Shown here: positions 1-10,070 of the stretch, piece by piece | Position numbering within the stretch: the first letter of the stretch is position 1 | How the letters are laid out: every line of letters begins with the position of its first letter | NCBI RefSeq assembly: GCF_003008615.1 | Contig: NZ_CP027657.1 | Location: 2,666,001-2,730,000, forward strand | DNA: 64,000 nt | Reading direction: 5' to 3' | From: Pseudomonas mendocina | GTDB lineage: Bacteria > Pseudomonadota > Gammaproteobacteria > Pseudomonadales > Pseudomonadaceae | Notes under the pieces: model-generated | The model's input: only the letters and a program-made list of their open reading frames with translations | What the model was told of the DNA's origin: nothing | The model's database searches: none | Program-made: the position numbers and the translations under genes

Positions 1-55
1 GGAATGCGACCAGGATTTCCTCTAGCTGGTTCCAGACACGTTCGACGGCGTGCAT
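1..55 (-). CDS. dctQ: TRAP transporter small permease DctQ, N-terminal fragment
   Basis: Only the first 18 codons lie in the window, beginning MHAVERVWNQLEE on the minus strand; the gene continues past the left edge. A GGAG ribosome binding site sits about 8 bases before the ATG. The position just after dctP, with dctBD upstream, is that of dctQ in pseudomonad dctPQM operons. DctQ is a four-helix inner-membrane subunit that works with DctM and periplasmic DctP to take up C4-dicarboxylates. The identification rests mainly on position, because too little protein is visible for a domain call. Confidence 0.7.
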   Translation of the reverse strand, partial: MHAVERVWNQLEEILVAF

Positions 56-144
56 AGGAAGTTCTCCGTCAGTCGGGCGGGCGACGAATGGGACAAGAAT
101 AGGGCACGGGACGCTCTGGCGGCGTCCCGCGCGGGGTACAGCTA

Positions 145-1290
<1,146 letters not shown>

Positions 1291-1295
1291 CTAGA

Positions 1296-1310
1296 GCAAC
1301 CGATGTGCCA
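1296..1310 (-). promoter_or_regulatory. Sigma54 (-24/-12) promoter for dctPQ(M)
   Basis: Read on the minus strand the site is TGGCACATCGGTTGC, a near-perfect match to the RpoN consensus TGGCAC-N5-TTGC with GG and GC ten bases apart. It lies between dctD and dctP, about 155 bases upstream of the dctP start codon. DctD is a sigma54-dependent activator, so this site explains how DctBD turns on the transporter. The start of transcription would be near 1285. Confidence 0.88.
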
Positions 1311-1340
1311 GGCTGGCTGGAAGGCTCGAAAAAAGTGCCT

Positions 1341-1362
1341 GAGCCCCTATGGAAAGGGGCTC
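1341..1362 (-). terminator. Hairpin after dctD, likely weak terminator
   Basis: Perfect 7-bp stem (GAGCCCC at 1341-1347, GGGGCTC at 1356-1362) with an 8-base loop, 65 bases beyond the dctD stop. On the minus strand a run of six T follows seven bases after the stem, which is further than usual. It could separate dctBD transcripts from the dctP promoter. Confidence 0.45.
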
Positions 1363-1427
1363 TGCCGATAGGTGCGGTTAATCAGGATGCTGCGCTGAAA
1401 ATCGCTGATATGGCGGTTTCTCGCCAA

Positions 1428-2813
1428 TCATTCGAAGTCCTCTGGCGAGCTTCCGCCAGCGCCGGAGAAATTCAGACCGTGTTTGCGCAGCTTGTCGTGC
1501 AGGGTCTTGCGTGGCAGGCCCAATGCTTCGGCCAGGCTGCGCAGTGAGCCATGCGGACGGCTCAATTCACCCGCGATCAGGGCGCGTTCGAAAGCCTCGA
1601 CCTGTTCGCTGAGGCCGCCACTGACTGGCGGCAGGTTGGGCGCGTTGCTGTCCAGTGCCAGCTCCAGACCGAGGGCGAAACGTTCGGCGGCGTTCTGCAG
1701 TTCGCGCACGTTACCGGGCCAGGGATGGCGCAGCAGCAAGGCGCGTTGACCTGGCTGCAGCTCGCGCACGGATAACCCGTGGCGTGTGGCAGCGCTTTCG
1801 CTGAAGTGCTGGAACAGCAGCAGAGCATCTTCGCCGCGCTCGCGCAGTGGCGGGATGCTCAGCGGTGCGACGTTTAGGCGGTAGTAGAGGTCGGCGCGGA
1901 AGCGGCCGGCATCGGCGGCCTGGCGCAGGTCCTCCTTGGTCGCGGCGATGACGCGGATATCCAGGGGAATGAGCTGATTTCCGCCGAGCCGCTCGACCAC
2001 GCGCTCCTGCAGCAGGCGCAGCAGCTTGACCTGCACGTCCATGCTCATGCTCTCGATCTCGTCGAGAAACAGGGTGCCGCCGTTGGCGAATTCGAACTTG
2101 CCGATGCGGCGTTTCTGCGCGCCGGTGAAGGCGCCGGCCTCGTGACCGAACAGTTCGCTCTCGACGACCGATTCGGCAAGGGCGCCGGCATTGATGGCGA
2201 CGAAGGGGCCGTCGCGGCGAGTGGAGAGATCATGCAGCGCGCGCGCGACCACTTCCTTGCCGGCGCCGGTCTCGCCAAGGATCAGTACGTCAGTGGCGAT
2301 GCCGGCGAGTGCGCCGATCTGTTCGCGCAAGCGCTGCATCGCCGGCGATTGGCCGACCAGGCGCCCAGCCAGCTGCTGGCGGTCGGTAAGCGCCAGGCGC
2401 AGGCTGCGGTTGTCCAGCACCAGGCGGCGACGGTCGAGCGCGCGGCGTACGCTGCCCAGCAGGGCGTCGTTGGCGAAGGGTTTCTCCAGGAAATCATAGG
2501 CACCTGCGCGCATCGCCTGCACGGCCAGGGGCACATCGCCGTGGCCGGTGATCAGCAGCACCGGCAACTCAGGATCGCGCTCGCGCAGTTGGTTCAGCAG
2601 TTCCAGGCCATCGATACCGGGCATGCGGATGTCGCTGACCACCACGCCTGGCCAACTGGCGGGAATGCGTTTGGCCAGGCCCTGGGCATCGCCCAGGCTG
2701 AGCACCTTGAGCCCGGCCAGGTCGAGCGTCTGGCTGAGTGCCTGGCGCAGGTGGGCATCGTCGTCGATCAGCAGAACCTGGATACGGCTGTCGATGGCGC
2801 TGTCGCTGGTCAT
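1428..2813 (-). CDS. dctD: C4-dicarboxylate response regulator DctD (sigma54 activator)
   Basis: NtrC-class response regulator of 461 residues. Order of parts: receiver domain with acidic pocket (IDDD near 16-19), phosphoacceptor Asp61 in [10 protein letters not shown] and Lys111 in EKPF; a sigma54-interacting AAA+ domain with Walker A GETGAGKE (about 180-187) and the sigma54-contact loop GAFTGA (about 227-232); and a short C-terminal Fis-type helix-turn-helix. When phosphorylated by DctB it should bind upstream of dctP and drive RpoN-dependent transcription from the promoter at 1296-1310. Its ATG overlaps the dctB stop by four bases (ATGA), so the two are translationally coupled. Confidence 0.93.
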   Translation of the reverse strand: MTSDSAIDSRIQVLLIDDDAHLRQALSQTLDLAGLKVLSLGDAQGLAKRIPASWPGVVVSDIRMPGIDGLELLNQLRERDPELPVLLITGHGDVPLAVQAMRAGAYDFLEKPFANDALLGSVRRALDRRRLVLDNRSLRLALTDRQQLAGRLVGQSPAMQRLREQIGALAGIATDVLILGETGAGKEVVARALHDLSTRRDGPFVAINAGALAESVVESELFGHEAGAFTGAQKRRIGKFEFANGGTLFLDEIESMSMDVQVKLLRLLQERVVERLGGNQLIPLDIRVIAATKEDLRQAADAGRFRADLYYRLNVAPLSIPPLRERGEDALLLFQHFSESAATRHGLSVRELQPGQRALLLRHPWPGNVRELQNAAERFALGLELALDSNAPNLPPVSGGLSEQVEAFERALIAGELSRPHGSLRSLAEALGLPRKTLHDKLRKHGLNFSGAGGSSPEDFE

Positions 2814-4624
2814 GGCGAGGGATCCTCTGGGGGTTGCAGGTTGACGCCGGGGCTGGCCAGGCGCAGGCGTAGGGTGATCAGTGCGCCACCGCTCGGATGG
2901 TTGGCTAGCAGTAGCTCGCCGTCGAGCGCGCGCATCAGGCTTTCGCAGATGGCCAGGCCCAGACCCAGGCCCTGGGCGCTGGTCTTGGTGGTGAAGAAGG
3001 GTTCGCGGGCGCGCGCCAGGGACTCCTCGGAAAAGCCCGAGCCATTGTCGCGCAACAACAGGTCAAGGTGTTCGGCTTCGGCCTGCACGCTGATCCAGAT
3101 GCGCCGTGGCGGTGCTTTGTCGACCAGTGCATCGAGGGCATTGCCGAGCAGATTGCCGAGCACCTGGCGCAGGCGGGTTTCGCCGGCTTGAACCCAGAGC
3201 GTGGCGTCGGGCAGGTCGCGAATCAGCTCCACGTCCATGGCGCGGCGGCGCTTGGCCAGCAGGGCGAGGGCGTCGTCCAGTGCCGGTTGCAGGGCGACAC
3301 GCTCGGGCGCGTGGCGGTCGCGGCGGGCGAAGGCGCGCAGGTGAGCGATGATCGAGGCCATGCGCTCGGTCAGTTCGCGGATCAGCTTGAGGTTGGCGCG
3401 AGCGTCATCGTTGCGTTCGTGATCGAGCAGCGTGCTGGCGTTCTCGGCATAGCTGCGGATGGCCGCCAGAGGCTGATTGAGTTCGTGGCTGATACTGGCG
3501 CTCATGGTGCCGAGGGCCGATAGCTTGCCGGCCTGTACCAGTTCGTCCTGAGCGCGCACCAGCTCCTGTTGCGCCTGTTCGCGCTCCAGCACTTCCTCCT
3601 TGAGGCGACTGTTGAGTAGCTCAAGGTCGTGGGTACGCTCGGTGACGCGTTGTTCCAGTTCGGCCTTGGCGCGGCTGTCGAGGGCAATGCGTTCGAGGTA
3701 ATGGCGGCGCCGCTGCATCAGCAGGCCCAGGAGCAGGAGCAATACCAGCAAGGCGGCGGCACCGACGGCGACGGCGGTACGCACCGGGCGGTCGATGAGG
3801 ATGCGTGGGGCGAGAATGCTCACCGTCCAACCGGTTTCTTCCAGAGCGCGGCTCTGCGTCAGCCAGGCGCTGGCAGAGAGGTCGAGCTTGGGCGGAGCTT
3901 GTGTCGGGTAGGGTTGGTTGGCCGCGATGGCGGCACGCTCGGCGGCGTCCAGCGGGCGGCTGGCATGGAAGCGCCAGTCGGGGCGTGAAGTGATGATCAC
4001 GACCCCATTGGTATCGGTGACCAGCAACTGTTCCGGTGTATTGCCCCACAGCGTTTCAGTGTGATCGAGGTCGACCTTGACCACCAGGGCGCCGATGTTC
4101 TGGTCATTCTCGCGCACCGGATAGGCGAAGTAGTAGCCCCGTTTGCCGGACGTGGTGCCCAGGCCGAAGAAGCGGCCCAGGCGGCCAGCCAGCGCTTCGC
4201 GGAAATAGGGGCGGAAAGCGAAATTGCCGGCGACGAAGCTATCCGGCTTGTCCCAGTTGGAGGCTGCCAGGGTCAGTCCCTGAGGGTTCATCAGGTAGAT
4301 GACATCGGCTCCGGTTTGCTCACGCACGCGGGTCAGCAACTGGTTGGCGCGCTCGACGATGACGCCGTCGTCGGGTGCGTACAGGGCGGCGCGCAGGCCA
4401 GGCAGGTCGCCGAGAATCTGCGGCAATACCTCGTAGCGGCGCAGTGTGCCGAGCAGGTTGGCGACGTACAGGTCGAGCGTCTGGCGGTTCTGTTCAAGCA
4501 GCACGTCGCGGTAGTAGCGCTCGGCCAGGAAGTGTACGGGCCATAACAGCGGGGCCAGCAGCATGGCCAGCAAAAGCAGGCTGCGCCAGCGGGGGCGTCG
4601 CGGGGTGGCTGGGGTCGTACTCAT
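2810..4624 (-). CDS. dctB: C4-dicarboxylate sensor histidine kinase DctB
   Basis: Inner-membrane sensor kinase partnered with DctD. After a short basic N-terminus there is a transmembrane helix (LLLLAMLLAPLLWPVHFL), a large periplasmic sensor region of the type that binds dicarboxylates, a second helix (AVAVGAAALLVLLLLLGLLM), a coiled-coil linker, a dimerisation/His box (SASISHELNQPL) and an ATP-binding domain with N (NLLGNALDAL), G1 (DNGSG) and G2 (GLGLGL) boxes. I chose the ATG at 4624 (MSTTPATPRRP); a GTG at 4660 would add 12 residues and has AAGGA just before it, so the start is not settled. The stop overlaps dctD. Confidence 0.9.
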   Translation of the reverse strand: MSTTPATPRRPRWRSLLLLAMLLAPLLWPVHFLAERYYRDVLLEQNRQTLDLYVANLLGTLRRYEVLPQILGDLPGLRAALYAPDDGVIVERANQLLTRVREQTGADVIYLMNPQGLTLAASNWDKPDSFVAGNFAFRPYFREALAGRLGRFFGLGTTSGKRGYYFAYPVRENDQNIGALVVKVDLDHTETLWGNTPEQLLVTDTNGVVIITSRPDWRFHASRPLDAAERAAIAANQPYPTQAPPKLDLSASAWLTQSRALEETGWTVSILAPRILIDRPVRTAVAVGAAALLVLLLLLGLLMQRRRHYLERIALDSRAKAELEQRVTERTHDLELLNSRLKEEVLEREQAQQELVRAQDELVQAGKLSALGTMSASISHELNQPLAAIRSYAENASTLLDHERNDDARANLKLIRELTERMASIIAHLRAFARRDRHAPERVALQPALDDALALLAKRRRAMDVELIRDLPDATLWVQAGETRLRQVLGNLLGNALDALVDKAPPRRIWISVQAEAEHLDLLLRDNGSGFSEESLARAREPFFTTKTSAQGLGLGLAICESLMRALDGELLLANHPSGGALITLRLRLASPGVNLQPPEDPSP

Positions 4625-4878
4625 GGAAAACTGCACCGGGATGATCGGAACATTATGCACATTCCTTCAGCCGGAGAGGGTGTGCCGTGTCGACCGCATG
4701 GCGGGATCTTCGGCGCGTACGGCTCGCGCCAGGCTCTATGGGAAACGTCGGTAAACGCCGATGGCGGTTCCAGGCGCACGGGCTGGGCTCGCACTTGAGT
4801 TCGCGTGCCATGGATGAGCACTACGAACTCGTACCCAACGAGGCCTCACTGATGCGCAGACACTCCGTCGTTCAAACC

Positions 4879-5733
4879 CTAAGCAAGGCAGGCATCCAGT
4901 GCTGCCTGCCAATCGGGTAGTCGCACGTTCCAATTGCGCTCCAGCTTGCTGCCGTCCAGGCGAGAGTTGAGTGGGCGATGTGCCGGCGTTGGGTAATCGC
5001 TGGTTGGAATGGGCCGCAACTCGGCACAGGGCTTTCCACTCGCGCGCAGGCGTGCACCTATGGCCTGGGCGAAGCCGAACCAGCTGGTCTCGCCCTGATT
5101 GGTCAGGTGATAGGTGCCCCATTGGTGGTTGCCCTGTTGCCAGGCGTCGACCAGTTCTGCGGTCGCCACCGCGATACTGCCAGCCCAGGTCGGTGCGCCG
5201 ATCTGATCGGCGACCACGTTGAGTTGCTCGCGCTCTTGCAGCAGGCGCTGCATGGTCAGCAGGAAGTTGCGGCCATGGCGGGAGTACACCCAACTGGTGC
5301 GCAGGATCAGGTGATCGCAACCACTGTCGGCAATGGCTTGCTCGCCGGCCAGCTTGCTTGCGCCATAAACGCTCAGTGGGTTCGGGATGTCGTCTTCGCT
5401 GTAGGGCTCGGTCTTGCGGCCGTCGAACACGTAATCGGTGGAGTAGTGGATCAGCGGGATGCCCAGCTCTGCGCAGGCCACGGCCATTGCGCCAGGTGCT
5501 TCGGCATTGATGGCGAAGGCTAGCGCCTGCTCCTGCTCGGCTTGATCCACCGCGGTGTGAGCGGCCGCGTTTATCAGTAGATCTGGCTGCTCGCGCAGTA
5601 TCGTTGGGCGCAGGCTGGTGGGTTGCGCCAGGTCGAATGCGTGACGATCCAGACTGATCAGCTCATGCTCGCTCAGCGCCAGTTGCAGTTCACGGGCGAC
5701 CTGGCCGGTATGGCCGCTGATAAGGATTCTCAT
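4879..5733 (-). CDS. rmlD: dTDP-4-dehydrorhamnose reductase RmlD
   Basis: Last step of dTDP-L-rhamnose synthesis: NADPH-dependent reduction of dTDP-4-dehydro-L-rhamnose in the cytoplasm. The 284-residue protein has the nucleotide-binding start [16 protein letters not shown], the STDYVFDG segment and the YGASKLAGE catalytic motif (Tyr-x-x-x-Lys), all typical of RmlD. It overlaps rmlC by four bases. It is the last gene of the rmlBACD operon; about 220 bases with nothing recognisable separate it from dctB. Confidence 0.95.
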   Translation of the reverse strand: MRILISGHTGQVARELQLALSEHELISLDRHAFDLAQPTSLRPTILREQPDLLINAAAHTAVDQAEQEQALAFAINAEAPGAMAVACAELGIPLIHYSTDYVFDGRKTEPYSEDDIPNPLSVYGASKLAGEQAIADSGCDHLILRTSWVYSRHGRNFLLTMQRLLQEREQLNVVADQIGAPTWAGSIAVATAELVDAWQQGNHQWGTYHLTNQGETSWFGFAQAIGARLRASGKPCAELRPIPTSDYPTPAHRPLNSRLDGSKLERNWNVRLPDWQAALDACLA

Positions 5734-6278
5734 GCGAAAACCTCGGCCTCGCTGAGGTTCAGGCCTTGCTGATCCTTGGTGGAGAGTTGCGGTGTCAGTC
5801 CGTCCAGCGGCCAGTCGATGGCCAGTTCCGTATCGTCCCAGCGAATGCAGCGCTCATGCGCCGGCGCGTAGTAGTCGGTAGTCTTGTAGAGAAATTCGGC
5901 ATAGTCGCTGAGCACCAGAAAACCATGGGCGAAGCCTTCCGGTATCCAGAGCTGGCGCTTGTTCTCCGCCGACAGGTGTACGCCGGCCCATTTGCCGAAG
6001 TTGGGCGAGCTACGGCGTATGTCGACGGCCACGTCATAGACCTCGCCAGTCGTGACCCGCACCAACTTGCCCTGGGCCTGCTGCAACTGATAATGCAGAC
6101 CGCGTAACACGCCACGCGCCGAGCGTGAGTGATTGTCTTGTACGAAGTCGCGGGGCAGGCCGGTCACTTCGGCGAAGCGGCGGGCGTTGAAGCTTTCGAA
6201 GAAGAAGCCGCGCTCGTCGCCGAATACCTGAGGTTCGAGGATCAGCACTTCCGGCAGACTGGTTTGGATGACTTTCAT
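5730..6278 (-). CDS. rmlC: dTDP-4-dehydrorhamnose 3,5-epimerase RmlC
   Basis: Cupin-fold epimerase that inverts C3 and C5 of dTDP-4-dehydro-6-deoxyglucose. The 182-residue length is normal for the family. Visible motifs are [13 protein letters not shown] near the N-terminus, [17 protein letters not shown] with the catalytic-region His, and IPEGFAHGF. The start [11 protein letters not shown] at 6278 overlaps the rmlA stop (ATGA); the ORF is open upstream but this start fits the family and the coupling. Confidence 0.95.
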   Translation of the reverse strand: MKVIQTSLPEVLILEPQVFGDERGFFFESFNARRFAEVTGLPRDFVQDNHSRSARGVLRGLHYQLQQAQGKLVRVTTGEVYDVAVDIRRSSPNFGKWAGVHLSAENKRQLWIPEGFAHGFLVLSDYAEFLYKTTDYYAPAHERCIRWDDTELAIDWPLDGLTPQLSTKDQQGLNLSEAEVFA

Positions 6279-7147
6279 GCTTGCTCCTCCGCCAGCTTGT
6301 ACAGGTACTGCCCGTAGCCGGTCTTGCCGAGCGCCTTGGCACGTTCGAGCAATTGGTCGCGGTCGATCCAGTTCTGCTGATAGGCGATTTCCTCGAGGCA
6401 TGCGACTTTCAGACCCTGGCGTTTCTCGACCGTCTGCACGTACTGCGAGGCATCGATGAGACTGTCATGGGTGCCGGTATCGAGCCAGGCGAAGCCACGA
6501 CCGAAACGCTCCACACGTAGATCGCCTCGAGCCAGGTAGGCATTGTTCACGTCGGTAATTTCCAGCTCGCCACGCGGTGAGGGTTTGACCGCCTTGGCGA
6601 TCTGCACCACGCCGTTGTCATAGAAATACAGCCCGGTCACGGCGAAGCTGGACTTCGGTTTGCTCGGCTTTTCTTCGATGGACAGGGCGTTGCCGGCTGC
6701 ATCGAACTCGACCACACCGAAGCGTTCGGGGTCGCTGACCCAGTAGCCGAAGACTGTGGCACCGCTATCCTGGCTAGCCGCGCGCAGCAGCTTCTCGGTG
6801 AAGTGCTGGCCGTGGAAAATGTTGTCGCCGAGGATCAGGCAGACCGAGTCGCTACCGATGAACGACTCGCCGATCAGGAAGGCCTGCGCCAAACCATCGG
6901 GGGAAGGTTGCTCAGCGTATTGCAGTGCGATGCCGAACTGGCTGCCATCGCCGAGCATCTTGCGGAAGTTGGGCAGGTCTTCCGGTGTGGAGATGATCAG
7001 AATCTCGCGAATACCGGCCAGCATCAGCACCGAGAGCGGATAGTAGATCATCGGTTTGTCATAGATCGGCAGCAGTTGCTTGGACACGCCGAGTGTAATG
7101 GGGTGCAGGCGAGTGCCGGAGCCGCCAGCGAGGATGATGCCTTTCAT
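6275..7147 (-). CDS. rmlA: Glucose-1-phosphate thymidylyltransferase RmlA
   Basis: First enzyme of the pathway, joining dTTP and glucose-1-phosphate to give dTDP-glucose; usually feedback-inhibited by dTDP-rhamnose. It has the nucleotidyltransferase signature [16 protein letters not shown] with [17 protein letters not shown], and LGDNIFHG further on. The length of 290 is standard. A strong AAGGAG site precedes the ATG, nine bases after the rmlB stop. It supplies the rhamnose donor for LPS and probably for the psl-type polysaccharide encoded next door. Confidence 0.96.
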   Translation of the reverse strand: MKGIILAGGSGTRLHPITLGVSKQLLPIYDKPMIYYPLSVLMLAGIREILIISTPEDLPNFRKMLGDGSQFGIALQYAEQPSPDGLAQAFLIGESFIGSDSVCLILGDNIFHGQHFTEKLLRAASQDSGATVFGYWVSDPERFGVVEFDAAGNALSIEEKPSKPKSSFAVTGLYFYDNGVVQIAKAVKPSPRGELEITDVNNAYLARGDLRVERFGRGFAWLDTGTHDSLIDASQYVQTVEKRQGLKVACLEEIAYQQNWIDRDQLLERAKALGKTGYGQYLYKLAEEQA

Positions 7148-7156
7148 TGAAGCTCC

Positions 7157-8218
7157 TTAGAGTGCGCCGAGTCGCTGGCCCTGGTAGCTGCCGTCTTGTA
7201 CGCGGCGGCACCAGTCGAGGTTGTCCAGATACCACTGCACGGTCTTGCGCAGTCCGGTTTCGAAGGTTTCCTGCGGCACCCAGCCCAGTTCGCGCTCGAT
7301 CTTGCTGGCGTCGATGGCATAGCGCAGGTCATGGCCAGGGCGATCCTGCACGTAGGTGATCAGGTCTTCGTAGCGGGAGATTCCGGCCGGCTTCTGAGGG
7401 GCCAGTTCTTCCAGTAGGGCACAGATGGTGAGCACCACGTCGAGGTTCTTCTGCTCATTGTGCCCGCCAATATTGTAGGTTTCTCCCACCTGGCCTGCGC
7501 TGACCACCTTGAGCAGTGCGCGTGCGTGATCTTCCACGTACAGCCAATCGCGCACCTGCTGGCCGTTGCCATACACCGGCAGCGGTTTGCCTGCGAGAGC
7601 GTTGAGGATCATCAGCGGGATCAACTTTTCGGGGAAATGGTACGGCCCGTAGTTGTTCGAGCAGTTGGTGATCAGCACCGGCAGGCCATAGGTTCGCTGC
7701 CAGGCGCGTACAAGGTGATCGGACGCCGCCTTGCTTGCCGAATAAGGTGAGCTGGGTGCGTAGGGTGTGGTCTCGGTGAAGAGGTCATCGACACCGTGCA
7801 GGTCGCCGTACACCTCGTCGGTGGAAATATGATGGAAGCGAAAGGCTGCCTGGCGTTCTGCATTCAGGCCATGCCAATAGGCGCGAGTGCTTTCCAGCAG
7901 GCTGTAGGTGCCGACGATATTGGTCTGGATGAAAGCGGCCGGGCCATCGATGGAGCGATCGACATGCGATTCGGCGGCCAGGTGCATGATGGCCTCGGGC
8001 TGGAACTCGTTCAGCGTCGTCGTCACTCGTTCCGTATCGACGATATCGGCTTGGACGAAACGGTATCGCGGGCTGTCGGCAACCAGCGTGAGCGACTCCA
8101 GATTGCCGGCGTAGGTCAGCTTGTCGAGGTTGAGCACTTCATGCTCGGTATTGTGGATCAGGTGACGAATCAGAGCCGATCCGATGAAGCCGGCGCCGCC
8201 GGTAATCAGAATGCGCAT
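7157..8218 (-). CDS. rmlB: dTDP-glucose 4,6-dehydratase RmlB
   Basis: Extended short-chain dehydrogenase that converts dTDP-glucose to dTDP-4-dehydro-6-deoxyglucose with bound NAD. The 353-residue sequence shows the Rossmann motif [10 protein letters not shown] at the N-terminus, [13 protein letters not shown], the STDEVYGDL segment and [15 protein letters not shown] with the catalytic Tyr and Lys. It is the first gene of the operon, facing away from pslA across a 418-bp AT-rich region that must hold its promoter. Its RBS is not obvious. Confidence 0.96.
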   Translation of the reverse strand: MRILITGGAGFIGSALIRHLIHNTEHEVLNLDKLTYAGNLESLTLVADSPRYRFVQADIVDTERVTTTLNEFQPEAIMHLAAESHVDRSIDGPAAFIQTNIVGTYSLLESTRAYWHGLNAERQAAFRFHHISTDEVYGDLHGVDDLFTETTPYAPSSPYSASKAASDHLVRAWQRTYGLPVLITNCSNNYGPYHFPEKLIPLMILNALAGKPLPVYGNGQQVRDWLYVEDHARALLKVVSAGQVGETYNIGGHNEQKNLDVVLTICALLEELAPQKPAGISRYEDLITYVQDRPGHDLRYAIDASKIERELGWVPQETFETGLRKTVQWYLDNLDWCRRVQDGSYQGQRLGAL

Positions 8219-8437
8219 GGAGCAAGCCTATGGCGAGGGTGATGGCAGGAGAGTTCCACAAAGAGGTAATGATAAGTCACTATTCCGTTATAACCGAGAC
8301 TTCTTCTATGCCAGCACTTCTGACTGTGCCGTTTGCGTCATCAGGATGTTTTATATCAGAGACATTGGGGCGACCAATCCATACGGCTATATGAGCGCGA
8401 GAACGATCCGTCTTCGGGGCGATATTTTAGTGTGGAT

Positions 8438-8465
8438 TTGACAATTTTTCTGGCGTCAATATTTA
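8438..8465 (+). promoter_or_regulatory. Candidate sigma70 promoter with overlapping dyad for the psl operon
   Basis: A perfect -35 (TTGACA, 8438-8443) is followed after 16 bases by a poor -10 (TATTTA, 8460-8465). The -35 is one arm of an inverted repeat, TTGAC at 8438-8442 and GTCAA at 8455-8459, which could be an operator for a repressor or activator. Transcription from here would give a leader of about 165 bases before pslA. Confidence 0.45.
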
Positions 8466-8517
8466 GCTGTGCTAATGCTTAAGTTGAGTGTTGAAATGCC
8501 ATCATAAAAGTGGTTAA

Positions 8518-8574
8518 GTCGCGCTATAAGATATTGCGACGATATTTTGTCGCGCGCTAAAGGAAAATTTTTTT
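8518..8574 (+). promoter_or_regulatory. Competing hairpins plus T-run in the pslA leader
   Basis: GTCGC at 8518-8522, GCGAC at 8536-8540 and GTCGC at 8549-8553 can form two mutually exclusive hairpins. A run of seven T (8568-8574) follows 14 bases later. This resembles an attenuator or a leader target for an RNA-binding protein, but no known riboswitch class is recognised. Confidence 0.3.
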
Positions 8575-8636
8575 ACTGCCTTTTTTCTGACATTGCTGGA
8601 TTCAGTGAGCGGAAGCTAAGGCGGGGGTAACCTTTC

Positions 8637-10070
8637 ATGGGTCAGCGGTCGGTGGGTAGTTCCTTACTGGCGCGCCCTGGGTTCATCGAGTATTTCCTGG
8701 CTGCTATGCGGTTGGTTCATGGCCTGACCGCAGCTCTGCCAGGTTTTCTGTTGCTGCTGTGGCTTTCGGATGAGCCATTGCTGACACAGAGCTACGCCAC
8801 TGTCCTGCTATTTTTCGGCGTATTGACGGTGATGATGTTCCAGGCGCTGGGTGTTTATTCGGAAGAAATATTCAGCAGTTTGCTGCGCTTTCGCGTGATG
8901 TTTTTCGCTTGGTCGGCAGCCTTCTGTCTGTTGCTGTTCATGCATCAGGCGCTAGCGATGTTCAGTTTCATGGAGTGGTATTTTCTCAGTCTCTGGTTCA
9001 TGGCCAGTCTCTTCGCGTTCGGCGCCGAGCGTCTCGCTTTGCTCGCGGTCTATCGCTATTGGATGCGCGCGGGACAATTTCTACAGAGTGCAGTCATTTT
9101 CGGTGCAACCGAGAACGGTCTGCGTCTATCTGAGTTCATGCAACGTCACTGCGATATTCGTTCAGGGTTGATTGGCTTCATCGATGACCGCATTGATCGA
9201 TTGCCCGATACCTTGGGTGGCTTGCCGTTGTTGGGCGACAGCAACGACCTGGAGCGCCTGGTGCGTGAGGAGCGTGTAACGCAGGTATTGGTTGCCTTGC
9301 CCTGGTCTGCGGAAAACCGCATTGGTCAGATAGTCCGAGAACTGCGCAAACTACCCGTGAATGTCCTTCTGGTGCCGGACATGCTGGCCTTCCGTCATGC
9401 GCGCAATCGCATCACCGAGGTGGCAGGTCTGCCGATGTTCAATGTGTCCGAGCGTCCACTGGATGGTTGGTCACCGCTGATCAAGCGGCTGGAGGATTTG
9501 TTGTTGGCGACGCTGGCTCTGATTCCGGCGTTGCCGGTGATGGCCTTGGTCGCGCTGGCCATCAAGCTGGATTCAGCCGGCCCCGTTTTGTTCAAGCAGA
9601 GGCGCTACGGTTACAACAACCGCCTCATCGAAGTGTTCAAGTTTCGCTCTATGTACTGCGATCGCGCCGATGCCAACGCCGAGCGACAGACGACCCGTGG
9701 CGACGACCGTATCACGCGTGTCGGGCGCTTCATTCGCAAGACCAGCCTGGATGAACTACCGCAGCTGTTCAACGTGCTACTCGGCAGTATGTCTATGGTC
9801 GGGCCGCGGCCACACGCTACTGCTACCAAGGCGGCCGGTATCCTGTTCGAGGATGCGGTTAAAGAGTACACCGCGCGTCACCGGGTCAAACCCGGGATTA
9901 CCGGTTGGGCGCAGATCAATGGGTATCGCGGTGAAACCGACACGCTGGAGAAAATCGAGAAGCGAGTCGAGTTCGACCTGCAATACATCGAAAACTGGTC
10001 GGTGTGGTTCGACCTTTACATCCTGTTCCGCACCTTGCCTGCGGTCATCTTCACCCGCGAGGCTTACTGA
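8637..10070 (+). CDS. pslA: Undecaprenyl-phosphate sugar-1-phosphate transferase, PslA-like
   Basis: Membrane initiating transferase that should load the first sugar phosphate (probably glucose) onto undecaprenyl phosphate. The 477-residue protein has four to five N-terminal membrane helices, a CoA-binding-like middle domain ([14 protein letters not shown]), one more helix near residue 285, and a C-terminal bacterial sugar transferase domain with [37 protein letters not shown] and [15 protein letters not shown]. Its length and its place at the head of this operon match PslA of P. aeruginosa; WcaJ is the related family in other systems. The ATG at 8637 has a G-rich element (GGGGG) 10 bases upstream. 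Confidence 0.85.
   Translation: MGQRSVGSSLLARPGFIEYFLAAMRLVHGLTAALPGFLLLLWLSDEPLLTQSYATVLLFFGVLTVMMFQALGVYSEEIFSSLLRFRVMFFAWSAAFCLLLFMHQALAMFSFMEWYFLSLWFMASLFAFGAERLALLAVYRYWMRAGQFLQSAVIFGATENGLRLSEFMQRHCDIRSGLIGFIDDRIDRLPDTLGGLPLLGDSNDLERLVREERVTQVLVALPWSAENRIGQIVRELRKLPVNVLLVPDMLAFRHARNRITEVAGLPMFNVSERPLDGWSPLIKRLEDLLLATLALIPALPVMALVALAIKLDSAGPVLFKQRRYGYNNRLIEVFKFRSMYCDRADANAERQTTRGDDRITRVGRFIRKTSLDELPQLFNVLLGSMSMVGPRPHATATKAAGILFEDAVKEYTARHRVKPGITGWAQINGYRGETDTLEKIEKRVEFDLQYIENWSVWFDLYILFRTLPAVIFTREAY

Larger units (their letters stand above)
8219..8636. other. AT-rich divergent control region between rmlB and pslA
   Basis: These 418 bases have no credible gene and are clearly richer in A+T than the flanks. 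They must contain the promoters for the rml operon (leftward) and the psl-type operon (rightward). On the plus strand I see a consensus -35 TTGACA at 8438 and a set of alternative hairpins at 8518-8553 followed by seven T. For the rml side only a weak TATAAC-like -10 (minus strand, 8287-8292) is visible. Confidence 0.6.

Noticed and set aside
4661..4878. Possible gene or sRNA between dctB and rmlD
   Set aside because: Short frames have no RBS or motifs, and no promoter plus terminator pair was seen.
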